NCBI RefSeq assembly: GCF_030177755.1
Contig: NZ_CP126539.1
Location: 310,001 to 374,000 of the forward strand
DNA length: 64,000 nucleotides
Origin: Devosia sp. RR2S18
GTDB taxonomy: Bacteria > Pseudomonadota > Alphaproteobacteria > Rhizobiales > Devosiaceae
Direction of reading: 5' to 3'
The position numbers and the translations under genes are program-made. Below, one piece after another: positions 27,199 to 36,202 of this stretch. Every line of letters starts with the position of its first letter. Position 1 is the stretch's first letter. The notes under the pieces are model-generated. The model was not told the origin of the DNA. It did no database searches and saw only the letters and a list, made by a program, of their open reading frames with translations.

Positions 27199-28267
27199 TG
27201 GGTGACACCTTCATGTCCTCAAGATCGAGCGGCCAGCGCGGGCGGGCCGTAAAGTCCAGCGCGTTGCTGGCGCCCAGCACTAGCCGCTCGGCGCCTGCCC
27301 AGGCGACCATGGCGCCATTGTCGGTGCAAAGCGCGCTGGGCGGTACAACAAGATCGGCGTCGCTCCTAGCGCAGACACTCGCCAGTGCCGCGGCGATCGC
27401 CTGGTTGGCGGCCACGCCACCTGCCACCACGAGAGTAGGCCGGACGCCTGGCAGTTCCTCATGAAATCGGGAAAGCGCCTGAGCCGAGCGGACCGCAACA
27501 ATCTCAGAGACTGCAGCCTGGAAGCTCGCCGCTATATCGCACACGTCCTGTTCGCCCAGGGGTGCCAAGGCTTCCGCCTGAAGGCGCACGGCGGTCTTGA
27601 GCCCTGAAAAGGAGAAATCGAGCCGCGCTTCACGGAGTAGCGGCCTAGGGAACCTGAAACGGTTGGGATCACCTTTCTTGGCGGCCTGCTCCACCGCCGG
27701 ACCACCGGGATGGCCGAGGCTCAGCAGCTTGGCCGTCTTGTCGAAGGCCTCGCCAAGCGCATCGTCGATAGTGCTCCCCCAGCGTTGATAGTCACCCACC
27801 CCACGGATCACGACGAACTGGCTGTGGCCGCCCGAGACGAGTAGCATGAGGTAGGGAAAAGTCACACCATTGGTTAGCCGCGCCGTCAGCGCATGTGCTT
27901 CGAGGTGATTGACGGCAATGAGCGGCTTACCGAGGGCCGCCGCCAAGGCCTTTGCTGTCGTCAGCCCCACGAGAACTCCGCCGATTAGGCCCGGTCCAGC
28001 CGTTGCAGCGATGGCGTCGACCTCCGACAGCTCGATCCCAGCTTCACGCGTAGCCTGTGCAATGATGTGGTCGAGATAGGTGATGTGGGCCCGGGCGGCG
28101 AGTTCCGGCACCACCCCACCGAAGGCGGCATGCTCGTCGAGTTGGCTTCGGACCACGTTGGAACGAATCGAACCTCTGCCGGATTGGTCGCGTGAGACAA
28201 TGGCCGCGGCGGTTTCGTCGCAGCTGGTCTCGATACCCAGAATTGTGGCTTGCGCTTGCCCGGTCAC
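27188..28267 (-). CDS. tsaD: tRNA t6A synthase subunit TsaD
   Basis: This 359-residue member of the Kae1/Qri7/YgjD family transfers the threonylcarbamoyl group to A37 of ANN-decoding tRNAs. The opening [16 protein letters not shown], the metal-binding VNHLEAHAL, and [12 protein letters not shown] are diagnostic, as is [17 protein letters not shown] near the end. TsaB, TsaC and TsaE are not encoded here. It is divergent from hemC across a 56-base gap and heads the gpsA-YciI-EVE run. mtaB at 21709 acts on its product. Confidence 0.97.
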   Translation of the reverse strand: MTGQAQATILGIETSCDETAAAIVSRDQSGRGSIRSNVVRSQLDEHAAFGGVVPELAARAHITYLDHIIAQATREAGIELSEVDAIAATAGPGLIGGVLVGLTTAKALAAALGKPLIAVNHLEAHALTARLTNGVTFPYLMLLVSGGHSQFVVIRGVGDYQRWGSTIDDALGEAFDKTAKLLSLGHPGGPAVEQAAKKGDPNRFRFPRPLLREARLDFSFSGLKTAVRLQAEALAPLGEQDVCDIAASFQAAVSEIVAVRSAQALSRFHEELPGVRPTLVVAGGVAANQAIAAALASVCARSDADLVVPPSALCTDNGAMVAWAGAERLVLGASNALDFTARPRWPLDLEDMKVSPNAA

Positions 28268-28323
28268 GACGAACTGGTCTACTCCCTCGGGGGTGCCATT
28301 GCCTACTATAGGACCTTAACACA

Positions 28324-29265
28324 TTGCAATCTTCGACCCCCTTTGCCCGGATCGGAACGCGCGGTAGCCCGCTGGCCCTTACGCAGGCTCGATTGGTCCG
28401 AAGCCTGCTGGTCGAGGCGCACGGCGTTAGCGAAGACGACATCGCCATTGAGGTGCTTTCAACCGGTGGTGACCGGACGCAGGCTTCCAACGTCAATTTG
28501 ACCGAGCTCGGAGGCAAGGGGCTCTTCACCAAGGAAATCGACGAGGCGATGCTCGACGGGCGGGTCGACATCGGCGTCCATTCTTCCAAGGATGTAGCAA
28601 CCCGCCTGCCGGATGGCATCATGCTGGCCGCTTTCCTTGAGCGGGAGGATGTGCGCGACGCCTTTATGTCGGTCAAGGTGCAAAGCCTCGATCACCTAGC
28701 GGAGAACGCAAAGTTCGGAACGTCCTCGATCCGGCGGGCGGCGCAAGTGCTGCGGCAGCGTCCGGACCTCCAGATCGTCCCTTTTCGGGGCAATGTGGGA
28801 ACGCGATTGCAGAAGCTACTCGACGAAGTCGCCGATGCCACTATGCTGGCAGTGGCTGGCCTCAACCGTTTAGGGGAAGCTCATCGGGCAACGGCCTTGC
28901 TTGACCCCGAGATCTTCCTGCCCGCTCCCGCACAGGGGGCGATCGGCCTTGCGGTGCGTAGCGATGACAAGCGGATGGCCGAGATCGTGACGCCGCTTGA
29001 TCATGCTCCCACCCACAAGATCATCCTGGCAGAGCGTGCTATGCTGGCGGTGCTGGATGGCTCGTGCCGCACGCCGGTGGGGGCGCTGACCCGCACGGAT
29101 GGTGACACGCTGACGCTCAAGGGTGAGATCCTGAGCCTTGACGGACAGACTGCCTATGACGCGGTGGCGCGGGATGAAGACCCCATCCGGCTGGGTCGCG
29201 CTGTGGGCGAAGATCTGCTGGCGCAGGCGGGCACCGAATGGCTTTCGCAATGGGCTCGCACATGA
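28324..29265 (+). CDS. hemC: Hydroxymethylbilane synthase
   Basis: This 313-residue enzyme joins four porphobilinogens into hydroxymethylbilane. RIGTRGSPLALTQA opens the protein, HSSKDVATRLPDG includes the catalytic Asp, and LDGSCRTPVGA carries the Cys that holds the dipyrromethane cofactor. The start is TTG 28324, as there is no ATG or GTG before the conserved block; AGGA lies upstream. The stop overlaps hemD (ATGA). It begins the heme cluster hemC-hemD-mitofilin-hemY. Confidence 0.95.
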   Translation: MQSSTPFARIGTRGSPLALTQARLVRSLLVEAHGVSEDDIAIEVLSTGGDRTQASNVNLTELGGKGLFTKEIDEAMLDGRVDIGVHSSKDVATRLPDGIMLAAFLEREDVRDAFMSVKVQSLDHLAENAKFGTSSIRRAAQVLRQRPDLQIVPFRGNVGTRLQKLLDEVADATMLAVAGLNRLGEAHRATALLDPEIFLPAPAQGAIGLAVRSDDKRMAEIVTPLDHAPTHKIILAERAMLAVLDGSCRTPVGALTRTDGDTLTLKGEILSLDGQTAYDAVARDEDPIRLGRAVGEDLLAQAGTEWLSQWART

Positions 29266-29993
29266 GCCGCATGCTGGTCACCCGCCCGGAGCCGGATGCA
29301 CAATCAACCATTGCACGCTTGCGGGCGCTCGATATCGAGGCGGTCAGCGCACCCCTGATGGAGCGTCAAGTGCTGGAGGTGAGTTTGCCTCCGGCTGATG
29401 GGTTCGTGGCCATGGCGGTGACCAGCGCCAATGCTATCCGCAGCCTTGCCGATCGGGGCGTGATCGACGCGTACCGCCATCTGCCGGTTCTCGCGGTGGG
29501 AGATCGGACGGCGCAGGAAGCAAGCGAGGCTGGGTTTGAGCGGGTCAGTAGCGCCGCAGGGGCTTTCCAGGACTTAGTCAACGCCATCTCTATCTCGGGG
29601 CTCAAGGGGCCTCTGTTCTACCCGACGGGCAAGCATCAGAGCGGCGACCTCGCCAAGGCGCTCGCACCACTTGGTGTGATGGTTGCAACCGCAAAGCTCT
29701 ACGAGATGGTTGCCTCCCAAAACCTTCCTCCAGATGTGCTCGCCGACCTCGCCGCGGGAACCATTGGGGCGAGCCTTGTTTATTCCCGTAGGACTGCGGA
29801 GATTTTTGCCGACCTGACAGGCTCGCTAAATCCCGAGCAACGACGGCGGATCGCCATGCTCTGCATGTCCGAGGCCGTTGCCGAGCCTTTGCTGGAAGCG
29901 CGCTTCAGCCGCATCAGCCTGGCGGACCGTCCGGATGAGGATGGCATGATGGCACTGGCATTGGCTTTTGCCCGGGAGCAATCTGGGCCATGA
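29262..29993 (+). CDS. hemD: Uroporphyrinogen-III synthase
   Basis: This 243-residue enzyme cyclises and inverts ring D of hydroxymethylbilane to give uroporphyrinogen III. HemD sequences are poorly conserved; the identification rests on the opening MLVTRPEPDAQSTIARL, the two-domain length, VTSANAIRSLADRG and FYPTGKHQSGDLAKAL, and position directly after hemC. ATG 29262 overlaps the hemC stop; alternative ATGs at 29238 and 29250 lie inside hemC. Confidence 0.92.
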   Translation: MSRMLVTRPEPDAQSTIARLRALDIEAVSAPLMERQVLEVSLPPADGFVAMAVTSANAIRSLADRGVIDAYRHLPVLAVGDRTAQEASEAGFERVSSAAGAFQDLVNAISISGLKGPLFYPTGKHQSGDLAKALAPLGVMVATAKLYEMVASQNLPPDVLADLAAGTIGASLVYSRRTAEIFADLTGSLNPEQRRRIAMLCMSEAVAEPLLEARFSRISLADRPDEDGMMALALAFAREQSGP

Positions 29994-30023
29994 TCGGCGC
30001 CTGAGAAGAGGAATGGACTAGGC

Positions 30024-31271
30024 ATGGCGGACCCAAAGGGCAGCGATCCCAAACCGAATGATGGCAAGCCGACCGAAGAGCGGAGCGGTCCAGTCAAGCC
30101 GCCTGTGCTCGACTTAAAGGCGCGGGATACCGCCGGCGAGACCAAGAAGCCGGCTGATGCTCAACCCAAGCCCACGCCCGAGGAGAGTGTCGCCAATAAG
30201 AATGCCGCGCCGCGCAGCCAGGCTGATCAAGCGGGCAGGAAAGCTGATGAGGCCGAAAAGAAGGCGGGTGGTTTCGCCTTCGGTGCGGCCATTGTGGGTG
30301 GTGTTCTGGGCTTGGCTGGAGCCTACGGATTGGCTTGGGCCGGGCTGTGGCCCGCCCCGACAGCACCTGCGCCCGACCCGCGGCTGGAGCAATACGGATC
30401 GGCGCTTGCCGAACTCGAGACAGAAACGACGGCAACGCAGTCAGAGCTGATCGCGTTCACCGAGCGGCTCGGCGCTCTTGAAGCGGCTCCGGCTCCCGAA
30501 TCGACTGACCCAGTCGACCTGCAGCCGGTGCAGACTGAAATTGCCGAATTGCGCGAGCGGGTACAAGCGATCGCCGAAGCTTCACCGGAAGCAACCGAGC
30601 CCTCGGCTCTGGAACCGTTGCGCGCAGATTTGCAGTCGGTAATCGGCCGTATCGACGAGGTTGCGGCGCGGCTGGGAACCGTGGAAGCGGAATTGCGGAC
30701 GGTGGATGCGGCAGTCGGCGAGGTGACTGCCACGCTGGCCGAGCAACCGGACGATCTCGGCGCGGTGCTGCAATTGCCGCTGATCCTGTCGGGTCTCGAA
30801 AACGCCTTTGCGACGGGGCGGCCGTATCTGGTGGAACTCGCCGCTCTTCGGGCCGCCTTGCCCGAGCTGGACGTTCCTCCGCCCCTCACCAACGTGGCTG
30901 ATACCGGCTTGCCGCGACCAGAGGTTGTCGTGCGCCGTTTTAATGAAGTGCTGCCGTCGATGTTGGCCGGCCGTCCAGCCGAGCCAGGCGCAGAGTGGCG
31001 GGAGGGCGCGCTCGATTGGTTGTCCTCGGCTATAGCGCTGCGCCCAACCGGGGAAGTGGAGGGCGATGCTCCGTCCGCCATAGTCTCGCGCCTGGAAGCG
31101 GCGATTGAGCGCCGCGATTTCGTAGCTGCCGAGGAGCTGCTGCAGGCGCTACCGGCGCCTATGCTTGCGGCGGCGAACAATGTTCCGGTACTGATCGCCA
31201 GCCAGGCGGAAGCCCATCGGTTCCTTGAGACTGTGCGGACGCAGGTGATCGCCGGCGAGGTCCTGCCATGA
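30024..31271 (+). CDS. Mitofilin/COG4223 family membrane protein (HemX-like position)
   Basis: A 415-residue protein with a low-complexity Lys/Pro/Asp-rich cytoplasmic N-terminus (about 85 residues), a single membrane helix (GFAFGAAIVGGVLGLAGAYGLAWAGLW), and a long periplasmic region with coiled-coil character (repeated Glu/Leu/Ala stretches). This is the alphaproteobacterial mitofilin family, related to mitochondrial MICOS Mic60 and encoded beside hemD and hemY. It may shape membrane or organise heme enzymes. The stop overlaps hemY (ATGA). Confidence 0.85.
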   Translation: MADPKGSDPKPNDGKPTEERSGPVKPPVLDLKARDTAGETKKPADAQPKPTPEESVANKNAAPRSQADQAGRKADEAEKKAGGFAFGAAIVGGVLGLAGAYGLAWAGLWPAPTAPAPDPRLEQYGSALAELETETTATQSELIAFTERLGALEAAPAPESTDPVDLQPVQTEIAELRERVQAIAEASPEATEPSALEPLRADLQSVIGRIDEVAARLGTVEAELRTVDAAVGEVTATLAEQPDDLGAVLQLPLILSGLENAFATGRPYLVELAALRAALPELDVPPPLTNVADTGLPRPEVVVRRFNEVLPSMLAGRPAEPGAEWREGALDWLSSAIALRPTGEVEGDAPSAIVSRLEAAIERRDFVAAEELLQALPAPMLAAANNVPVLIASQAEAHRFLETVRTQVIAGEVLP

Positions 31272-32647
31272 TCAGGCTAGCCTCCTGGATTATAGCGAGC
31301 CTTGTCATTGCTGCGCTGGCCGCCTGGCTCATTGCGCTGCCAGGTACGATGACAATCGAGGTGGCGGGTTATCGTATGCAGCCCCGATTGGGTACCGCGG
31401 TCTTCATGCTGATTGTGGTGGCAGTCGTGGTGATTGCCCTTTGGGCCATTGTTCGCCGACTTATCTCCGCGCCCGGCGCAATCGCGCGCCACAATCGCAT
31501 AAAGCGCCACGAGCAAGGCATCGAGGCGCTGACCGATGCAGTGGTTGCGCTACAGGCTGGTGATCCGGCCAGGGCACGCTACCTGGCCCGGGAGGCCCAG
31601 GCGCGGCTCTCTGCGGGACCCCATTCTGCAGCGCGATTGCTCGAGGCACGGGCCGATATCGCGCTGGGGGACATGCCTGCCGCGCGCGAACATTATCGCG
31701 CGTTGATCACTGACGAACGTACCGCCGTGGCAGCGCTGGCGGGATTGTATGACCAAGCCCGCGCGCAGCACCGGCCCGAGGCAGCCCTGACCTTTGCCCG
31801 CAAGGCGCTGACGCTGTCACCGTCTAATAGCTGGGCCGCAGAAGCGGTGTTCGGTGATCTGGTGGGGCGCGGGCAGTGGACTGAAGCGGTGGCAATGGTC
31901 AACCAGCAAACTGCCACGTCCCGCGAGGACCGCGCTCGCAAGCGCCGCCGGCAGGCCGTGATCGAGACCGCACGCGCCCGGGAGGCGGAGGTTACCAATC
32001 CGTTGCCAGCGTTGGACCATGCTCTGACCGCGCTCAAGCTCCTGCCCGATTTTGTGCCGGCGGCATTGATCGCCGCGCGCATTCAGATCAGCCGCGGCGA
32101 TTCCCGCAAAGCCATGAGCCTTCTACGCCGGGTGTGGCGCGCGACTGGGCACCCCGACATCGCTGAGCTCTATGCACATGCCCAGCCAGGGGCTTCTGCC
32201 GTCGACCGTCTCAAGCGGCTGGGCGAGATCATCGAAATGCCACCCGAGCATCGAGCCGCTGCCATTGCCATGGCGCGCGCCTCCATCGAGGCTTACGACT
32301 GGCCGCGCGCTCGGCACGCGTTGGCGCCATTCGCTGGGTCCGACGCCACCCAGGTGGTGGCCATGCTGATGGCGGAAATCGAAGAGGGCGAGAACGGGGA
32401 CCAGGGCAAGGCGCGCGAGTGGCTGGCCCGTGCGGTGCGAGCGCCTAGAGATCCTGCCTGGACGGCGGATGGCATCGTGAGCGACGAATGGGAGCCAGTT
32501 TCTCCCGTCACCGGACGCCTCGATGCCTTCGAGTGGAAAGTGCCGGTGACGGCGACCAGCCGCCCAGTAATTGGCGCCAGCCCGAGCACAGCGCAATTGC
32601 CGGCCCAGGTCGCGTTGCCTCTTGCACCGGCCGGAAACGCGACGTAA
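31268..32647 (+). CDS. hemY: HemY-family TPR membrane protein
   Basis: A 459-residue protein with two N-terminal membrane helices (ASWIIASLVIAALAAWLIAL and FMLIVVAVVVIALWAIVRRL) followed by a HemY_N region (HNRIKRHEQGIEALTDAVVALQAGD) and TPR-like helices with repeated AR/AL spacing. This is the proteobacterial HemY, associated with heme biosynthesis by its operon position but not the protoporphyrinogen oxidase of Gram-positives. The start overlaps the mitofilin gene stop (ATGA). It closes the heme cluster, with the tRNA-Thr following directly. Confidence 0.9.
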   Translation: MIRLASWIIASLVIAALAAWLIALPGTMTIEVAGYRMQPRLGTAVFMLIVVAVVVIALWAIVRRLISAPGAIARHNRIKRHEQGIEALTDAVVALQAGDPARARYLAREAQARLSAGPHSAARLLEARADIALGDMPAAREHYRALITDERTAVAALAGLYDQARAQHRPEAALTFARKALTLSPSNSWAAEAVFGDLVGRGQWTEAVAMVNQQTATSREDRARKRRRQAVIETARAREAEVTNPLPALDHALTALKLLPDFVPAALIAARIQISRGDSRKAMSLLRRVWRATGHPDIAELYAHAQPGASAVDRLKRLGEIIEMPPEHRAAAIAMARASIEAYDWPRARHALAPFAGSDATQVVAMLMAEIEEGENGDQGKAREWLARAVRAPRDPAWTADGIVSDEWEPVSPVTGRLDAFEWKVPVTATSRPVIGASPSTAQLPAQVALPLAPAGNAT

Positions 32648-32660
32648 AAGGCCAGTCGTC

Positions 32661-32736
32661 GCCGCAGTAGCTCAGTTGGTAGAGCACATCATTCGTAATG
32701 ATGGGGTCGGGGGTTCGAGTCCCTTCTGCGGCACCA
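32661..32736 (+). tRNA. tRNA-Thr (anticodon CGU)
   Basis: A standard cloverleaf: 7-bp acceptor stem (GCCGCAG with CTGCGGC), D arm GCTC/GAGC, anticodon stem CATCA/TGATG with loop TTCGTAA, T loop GGTTCGAGTCC, and encoded CCA at 32734-32736. The anticodon CGT at 32694-32696 reads ACG codons. No integrase or direct repeat of its 3' end is seen nearby, so there is no sign that it serves as an integration site here. Confidence 0.97.
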
Positions 32737-32797
32737 CGCTGCCAATTTCATGCTGAACTTATGTGCACCCACCCTTGGGAATGCGCGTTGTGATGTC

Positions 32798-35700
32798 TCA
32801 ATGGAAATTTCGTCCGCCTGGCAGCGCTTGAAAAACGCGGCGGCGCTCGTCGTCGCTGTCGCGGGCCGTCGATCGACTGCCATAGGGTCCTGACTTGCCC
32901 TCGTCGGCTCGGGCCATGATTGCATCGCCAAAGCTGGTGCCGTCCGCTAGGGCTAGAAGATCACCAGTCATATCCGTGAAACTCTTGGCCACAAGGTGGG
33001 TTACGCCATCGGCGCTCTGAAGTTGACCGCGCACCGAGATCATGCGCGCGCCTAGAACAATTCGGCGGTTCTCTTCAAAGATCTTGGGCCATATGATGAG
33101 ATTGGCAATACCCGTCTCATCCTCGATGGTGGCAAAGATCACTCCACTTGCCGTGCCCGGCCGCTGCCGCACTAAGACAAGCCCAGCCACTTCTACCGTC
33201 TGGCCGGGTGGTGTTTGGAGCAGGTCGGCGCACCGCAGGATACGCCTTTGCGTGAGCTTATTGCGGATAAACTGCACTGGATGACCCTTGAGCGAGAAAC
33301 TCAGCGTGCGATAGTCATGAATAACGGACTCCCCAGGCGGCATGGCAGGAATTGCGGCGTCGGGTTCCTCCTGACGGCGCGGCTGCTCGGCGGCTAGGAA
33401 TAGCGGCAAGGTTTCGGCGCCATGGGTGCCAATCAAACCTCGGACCGCCCAAAGGGCATCGCGGCGGCTCAGCCCGAGCGAGGCAAAGGCGTCGGCTTCT
33501 GCGAGAATGGCTAGGGATCTTTGGGTCAGCCGGGTGCGAAGCCAGAGATCACGCACCGAGTCATAACCGTTGCGGCGGCAGGCTAGGAGCTTCATTGCTT
33601 CGGCCTCTGCCAGTCCCTTGACATAGCGTAGACCCAGCCGCACGGCATGGCTGGAGCGGATATCGCCCGCCATTTCCCGATGCTGCTGCCAGACACGATC
33701 AGCGGCTTTGACGCCTGGCTCCAACACGCAGTCGAAGTCGGAGAGATTGATGTCGACGTCCCGGATTTCGACGCCATGTTCGCGAGCATCACGGATCAAT
33801 TGGGCCGGCGCATAAAAGCCCATGGGCTGGGAATTGAGCATGGCAGCGCAGAAAACGTCGGGGTAATGGCATTTCACATAGGCCGAAGCCCAGACCAGAA
33901 GGGCAAAGGAGGCGGCGTGGCTTTCGGGAAAGCCATATTCACCAAAGCCCTCGATCTGACGGAAGCACTGCTCGGCAAAGGCGGGGTCGTAGCCGTTCTT
34001 GCGCATTCCCGACATGAAGCGGGCGCGGAATTTCTCGATGCGTCCATTGCGCTTGAATGTGGCCATGGCGCGCCGCAACTGGTCGGACTCGCCAGGGGAA
34101 AAGCCTCCTGCGATAATGGCGATCTGCATGGCCTGCTCTTGAAACAGGGGCACGCCTAAAGTTCTCTCCAGGACGGCCTTCAACTCCGGCTTGGGGAAGG
34201 TCACCTTCTCGCCGCTGATCCGGCGTTTCAGATAGGGATGGACCATGCCCCCTTGAATGGGTCCGGGGCGGACAATGGCCACCTCGATGACGAAATCATA
34301 AAGCTTGGTGGGTTTAAGACGCGGCAGCATGGTCATCTGTGCGCGGCTTTCTATCTGGAACACCCCAATCGTGTCGGCTCGCTGGGTCATTCTGAAGACG
34401 CTGGCGGCTTGTTCGGGATTATGGTCCGCGTCTGCGATCAACCCGGCAATGGTATAATCCTTGTGGTAATTGCGATGAAGCATCTCGAAGGCGCGGCGCA
34501 ATGCGCTCAGCATGCCGAGCGCCAGCACGTCGACCTTGAGGATGCCGAGCGCATCGATGTCATCCTTGTTCCATTCAACAATGGTGCGCCCTTCCATGGC
34601 CGACTTGCCAATCGGAATGAGGCGATCAAGTGGATCACGGGTGATGACGAAGCCGCCCACATGCTGACTGAGATGGCGTGGAAAACCTCGAAGGGCGCGC
34701 GCCACTTCCAGCACGCTGGCCAGTATTGGCTCGCTAGGATCAAGCCCGATCTCCTTGAGGGTCTCGGGGCGGATGCCATCGGCCCAACCCCAATGAAGCT
34801 GATTGAGCGCACAGATCGTGTCCTCTGAAAGTCCGAAGACTTTCCCCACTTCGCGCATGGCGGCCTTGGTGCGGTAAGAAATGACATTGGCGGTGAGGCC
34901 AGTACGCGCGCGGCCATATTTCCCGTAGAGATATTGGATCACCTCCTCGCGTCGCTCATGCTCGAAATCGACGTCGATATCGGGCGGCTCGTCGCGCTCG
35001 GTGGAAATAAAGCGCCCGAAGACGAGGCTATGGATAGTGGGGTCTACCTCGGTGATTTCCAGGCAGAAACAAACCGCTGAGTTGGCAGCCGAACCTCGCC
35101 CCTGGCAGAGAATCTGGCGCTCGTAACGAGCGAAGTGGACGATGTCACGGACAGTAAGGAAGTAAGCTGCGTAACGCTTGTAAGCGATCAGGCACAACTC
35201 TTCCCAGAGCGTATGCTTGATCTTTTCGGTCAACCCATGAGGGTAGCGTTTGCGCGCCCCTTCCCAGGTGAGGCGCTCCAGCGTCTCCTGCGCAGTTTCG
35301 CCATTTCCCACTGTCTCGGTGGGATAGTTGTAGCGCAGATCATCCAGCGAGAAATGGATGCGGGCAGCAAAGCGGCGCGTTTCGGCAATAGCCTGGGGGT
35401 GCTCACGAAATATACGGCACATTTCTGCAGGGGTTTTGAGGTGCCGCTCGGCATGCTTTTCCAGTCGCCGCCCGGCTTCATAGATGGTCAGGTGCTCGCG
35501 AATGCACGTCACGACATCCTGCAGCACCCGCCGTTCGGGGGCATGATAGAGCACGTCACCGGTCGCCAGGAGAGGGGTGTGCTGGCAGTGAGCTAAGTCA
35601 GCCAATCGGTTGAGACGAGCCCGATCGATGCCATCGAAGCGTGGGGCTGCAGCCAGCCAGGTGCGGCCCTGAGCGCGCGCGGCGAGGGTTCTGAGGGTCG

Positions 35701-36202
35701 CTTCGGTTGTGCGCCAGTCCGTCTCGTCGGGCAGGAGAATGAAAAGTTGCCCGGCTGATAGGTCTTCCGATCCCTCTTCCGCAGGATTTTCCCATAGATC
35801 GGCGAAGTGCAGCAGCGGCTTGCCCTTGTTGCCGCGCATGTTGGCCTGGGTAAGGAGCTTGCAGAGCCGGCCATAGGCTTCCCGATCAGTTGGATAGGCG
35901 ACGATGTCCGGCGTTCCGTCGGAAAAAACGAGCCGGGTGCCCACCAGATAGCGGTAACCTGGAAATTCCGGTCCAATTTCGCGGTAGGCCACGAGCCCCC
36001 GCACCACGCCGGCAAAGGAATTTCGATCGGCAAGGCCGATGCCCGCTAAGCCCAGAGCGGCGGCAGCGGCAACATATTCCTCCGGATGTGAGGCGCCGCG
36101 CAGAAACGAGAAATTGGAGGTGGCGACGAGCTCAACATAGTCGCTTTCCAGTTCGGGCGGGCGTTGCCGATATCGAGCGGTGAACTCGAGCACCTCACTC
36201 AT
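32798..36202 (-). CDS. dnaE2: Error-prone DNA polymerase DnaE2 (ImuC)
   Basis: A 1134-residue C-family polymerase for SOS translesion synthesis. The PHP domain is at the N-terminus (YVELVATSNFSFLRGASHPEE), the polymerase core shows CQGRGSAANSAVCFCLEITEVDP and PPDIDVDFEHERREEVIQYLYGKYGRARTG with the catalytic Asp triad region, and the C-terminus has an OB-fold (VAGLVLVRQRPGTASGVIFATIEDETG). ATG 36202 overlaps the imuB stop (ATGA), the usual coupling. The LexA box upstream of imuA controls all three genes. Confidence 0.96.
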   Translation of the reverse strand: MSEVLEFTARYRQRPPELESDYVELVATSNFSFLRGASHPEEYVAAAAALGLAGIGLADRNSFAGVVRGLVAYREIGPEFPGYRYLVGTRLVFSDGTPDIVAYPTDREAYGRLCKLLTQANMRGNKGKPLLHFADLWENPAEEGSEDLSAGQLFILLPDETDWRTTEATLRTLAARAQGRTWLAAAPRFDGIDRARLNRLADLAHCQHTPLLATGDVLYHAPERRVLQDVVTCIREHLTIYEAGRRLEKHAERHLKTPAEMCRIFREHPQAIAETRRFAARIHFSLDDLRYNYPTETVGNGETAQETLERLTWEGARKRYPHGLTEKIKHTLWEELCLIAYKRYAAYFLTVRDIVHFARYERQILCQGRGSAANSAVCFCLEITEVDPTIHSLVFGRFISTERDEPPDIDVDFEHERREEVIQYLYGKYGRARTGLTANVISYRTKAAMREVGKVFGLSEDTICALNQLHWGWADGIRPETLKEIGLDPSEPILASVLEVARALRGFPRHLSQHVGGFVITRDPLDRLIPIGKSAMEGRTIVEWNKDDIDALGILKVDVLALGMLSALRRAFEMLHRNYHKDYTIAGLIADADHNPEQAASVFRMTQRADTIGVFQIESRAQMTMLPRLKPTKLYDFVIEVAIVRPGPIQGGMVHPYLKRRISGEKVTFPKPELKAVLERTLGVPLFQEQAMQIAIIAGGFSPGESDQLRRAMATFKRNGRIEKFRARFMSGMRKNGYDPAFAEQCFRQIEGFGEYGFPESHAASFALLVWASAYVKCHYPDVFCAAMLNSQPMGFYAPAQLIRDAREHGVEIRDVDINLSDFDCVLEPGVKAADRVWQQHREMAGDIRSSHAVRLGLRYVKGLAEAEAMKLLACRRNGYDSVRDLWLRTRLTQRSLAILAEADAFASLGLSRRDALWAVRGLIGTHGAETLPLFLAAEQPRRQEEPDAAIPAMPPGESVIHDYRTLSFSLKGHPVQFIRNKLTQRRILRCADLLQTPPGQTVEVAGLVLVRQRPGTASGVIFATIEDETGIANLIIWPKIFEENRRIVLGARMISVRGQLQSADGVTHLVAKSFTDMTGDLLALADGTSFGDAIMARADEGKSGPYGSRSTARDSDDERRRVFQALPGGRNFH

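Noticed and set aside
32661..32798. tRNA-Thr as an integration site for the imu cassette
   Set aside because: No repeated tRNA 3' end, integrase or other mobile gene is present; the cassette appears chromosomal.
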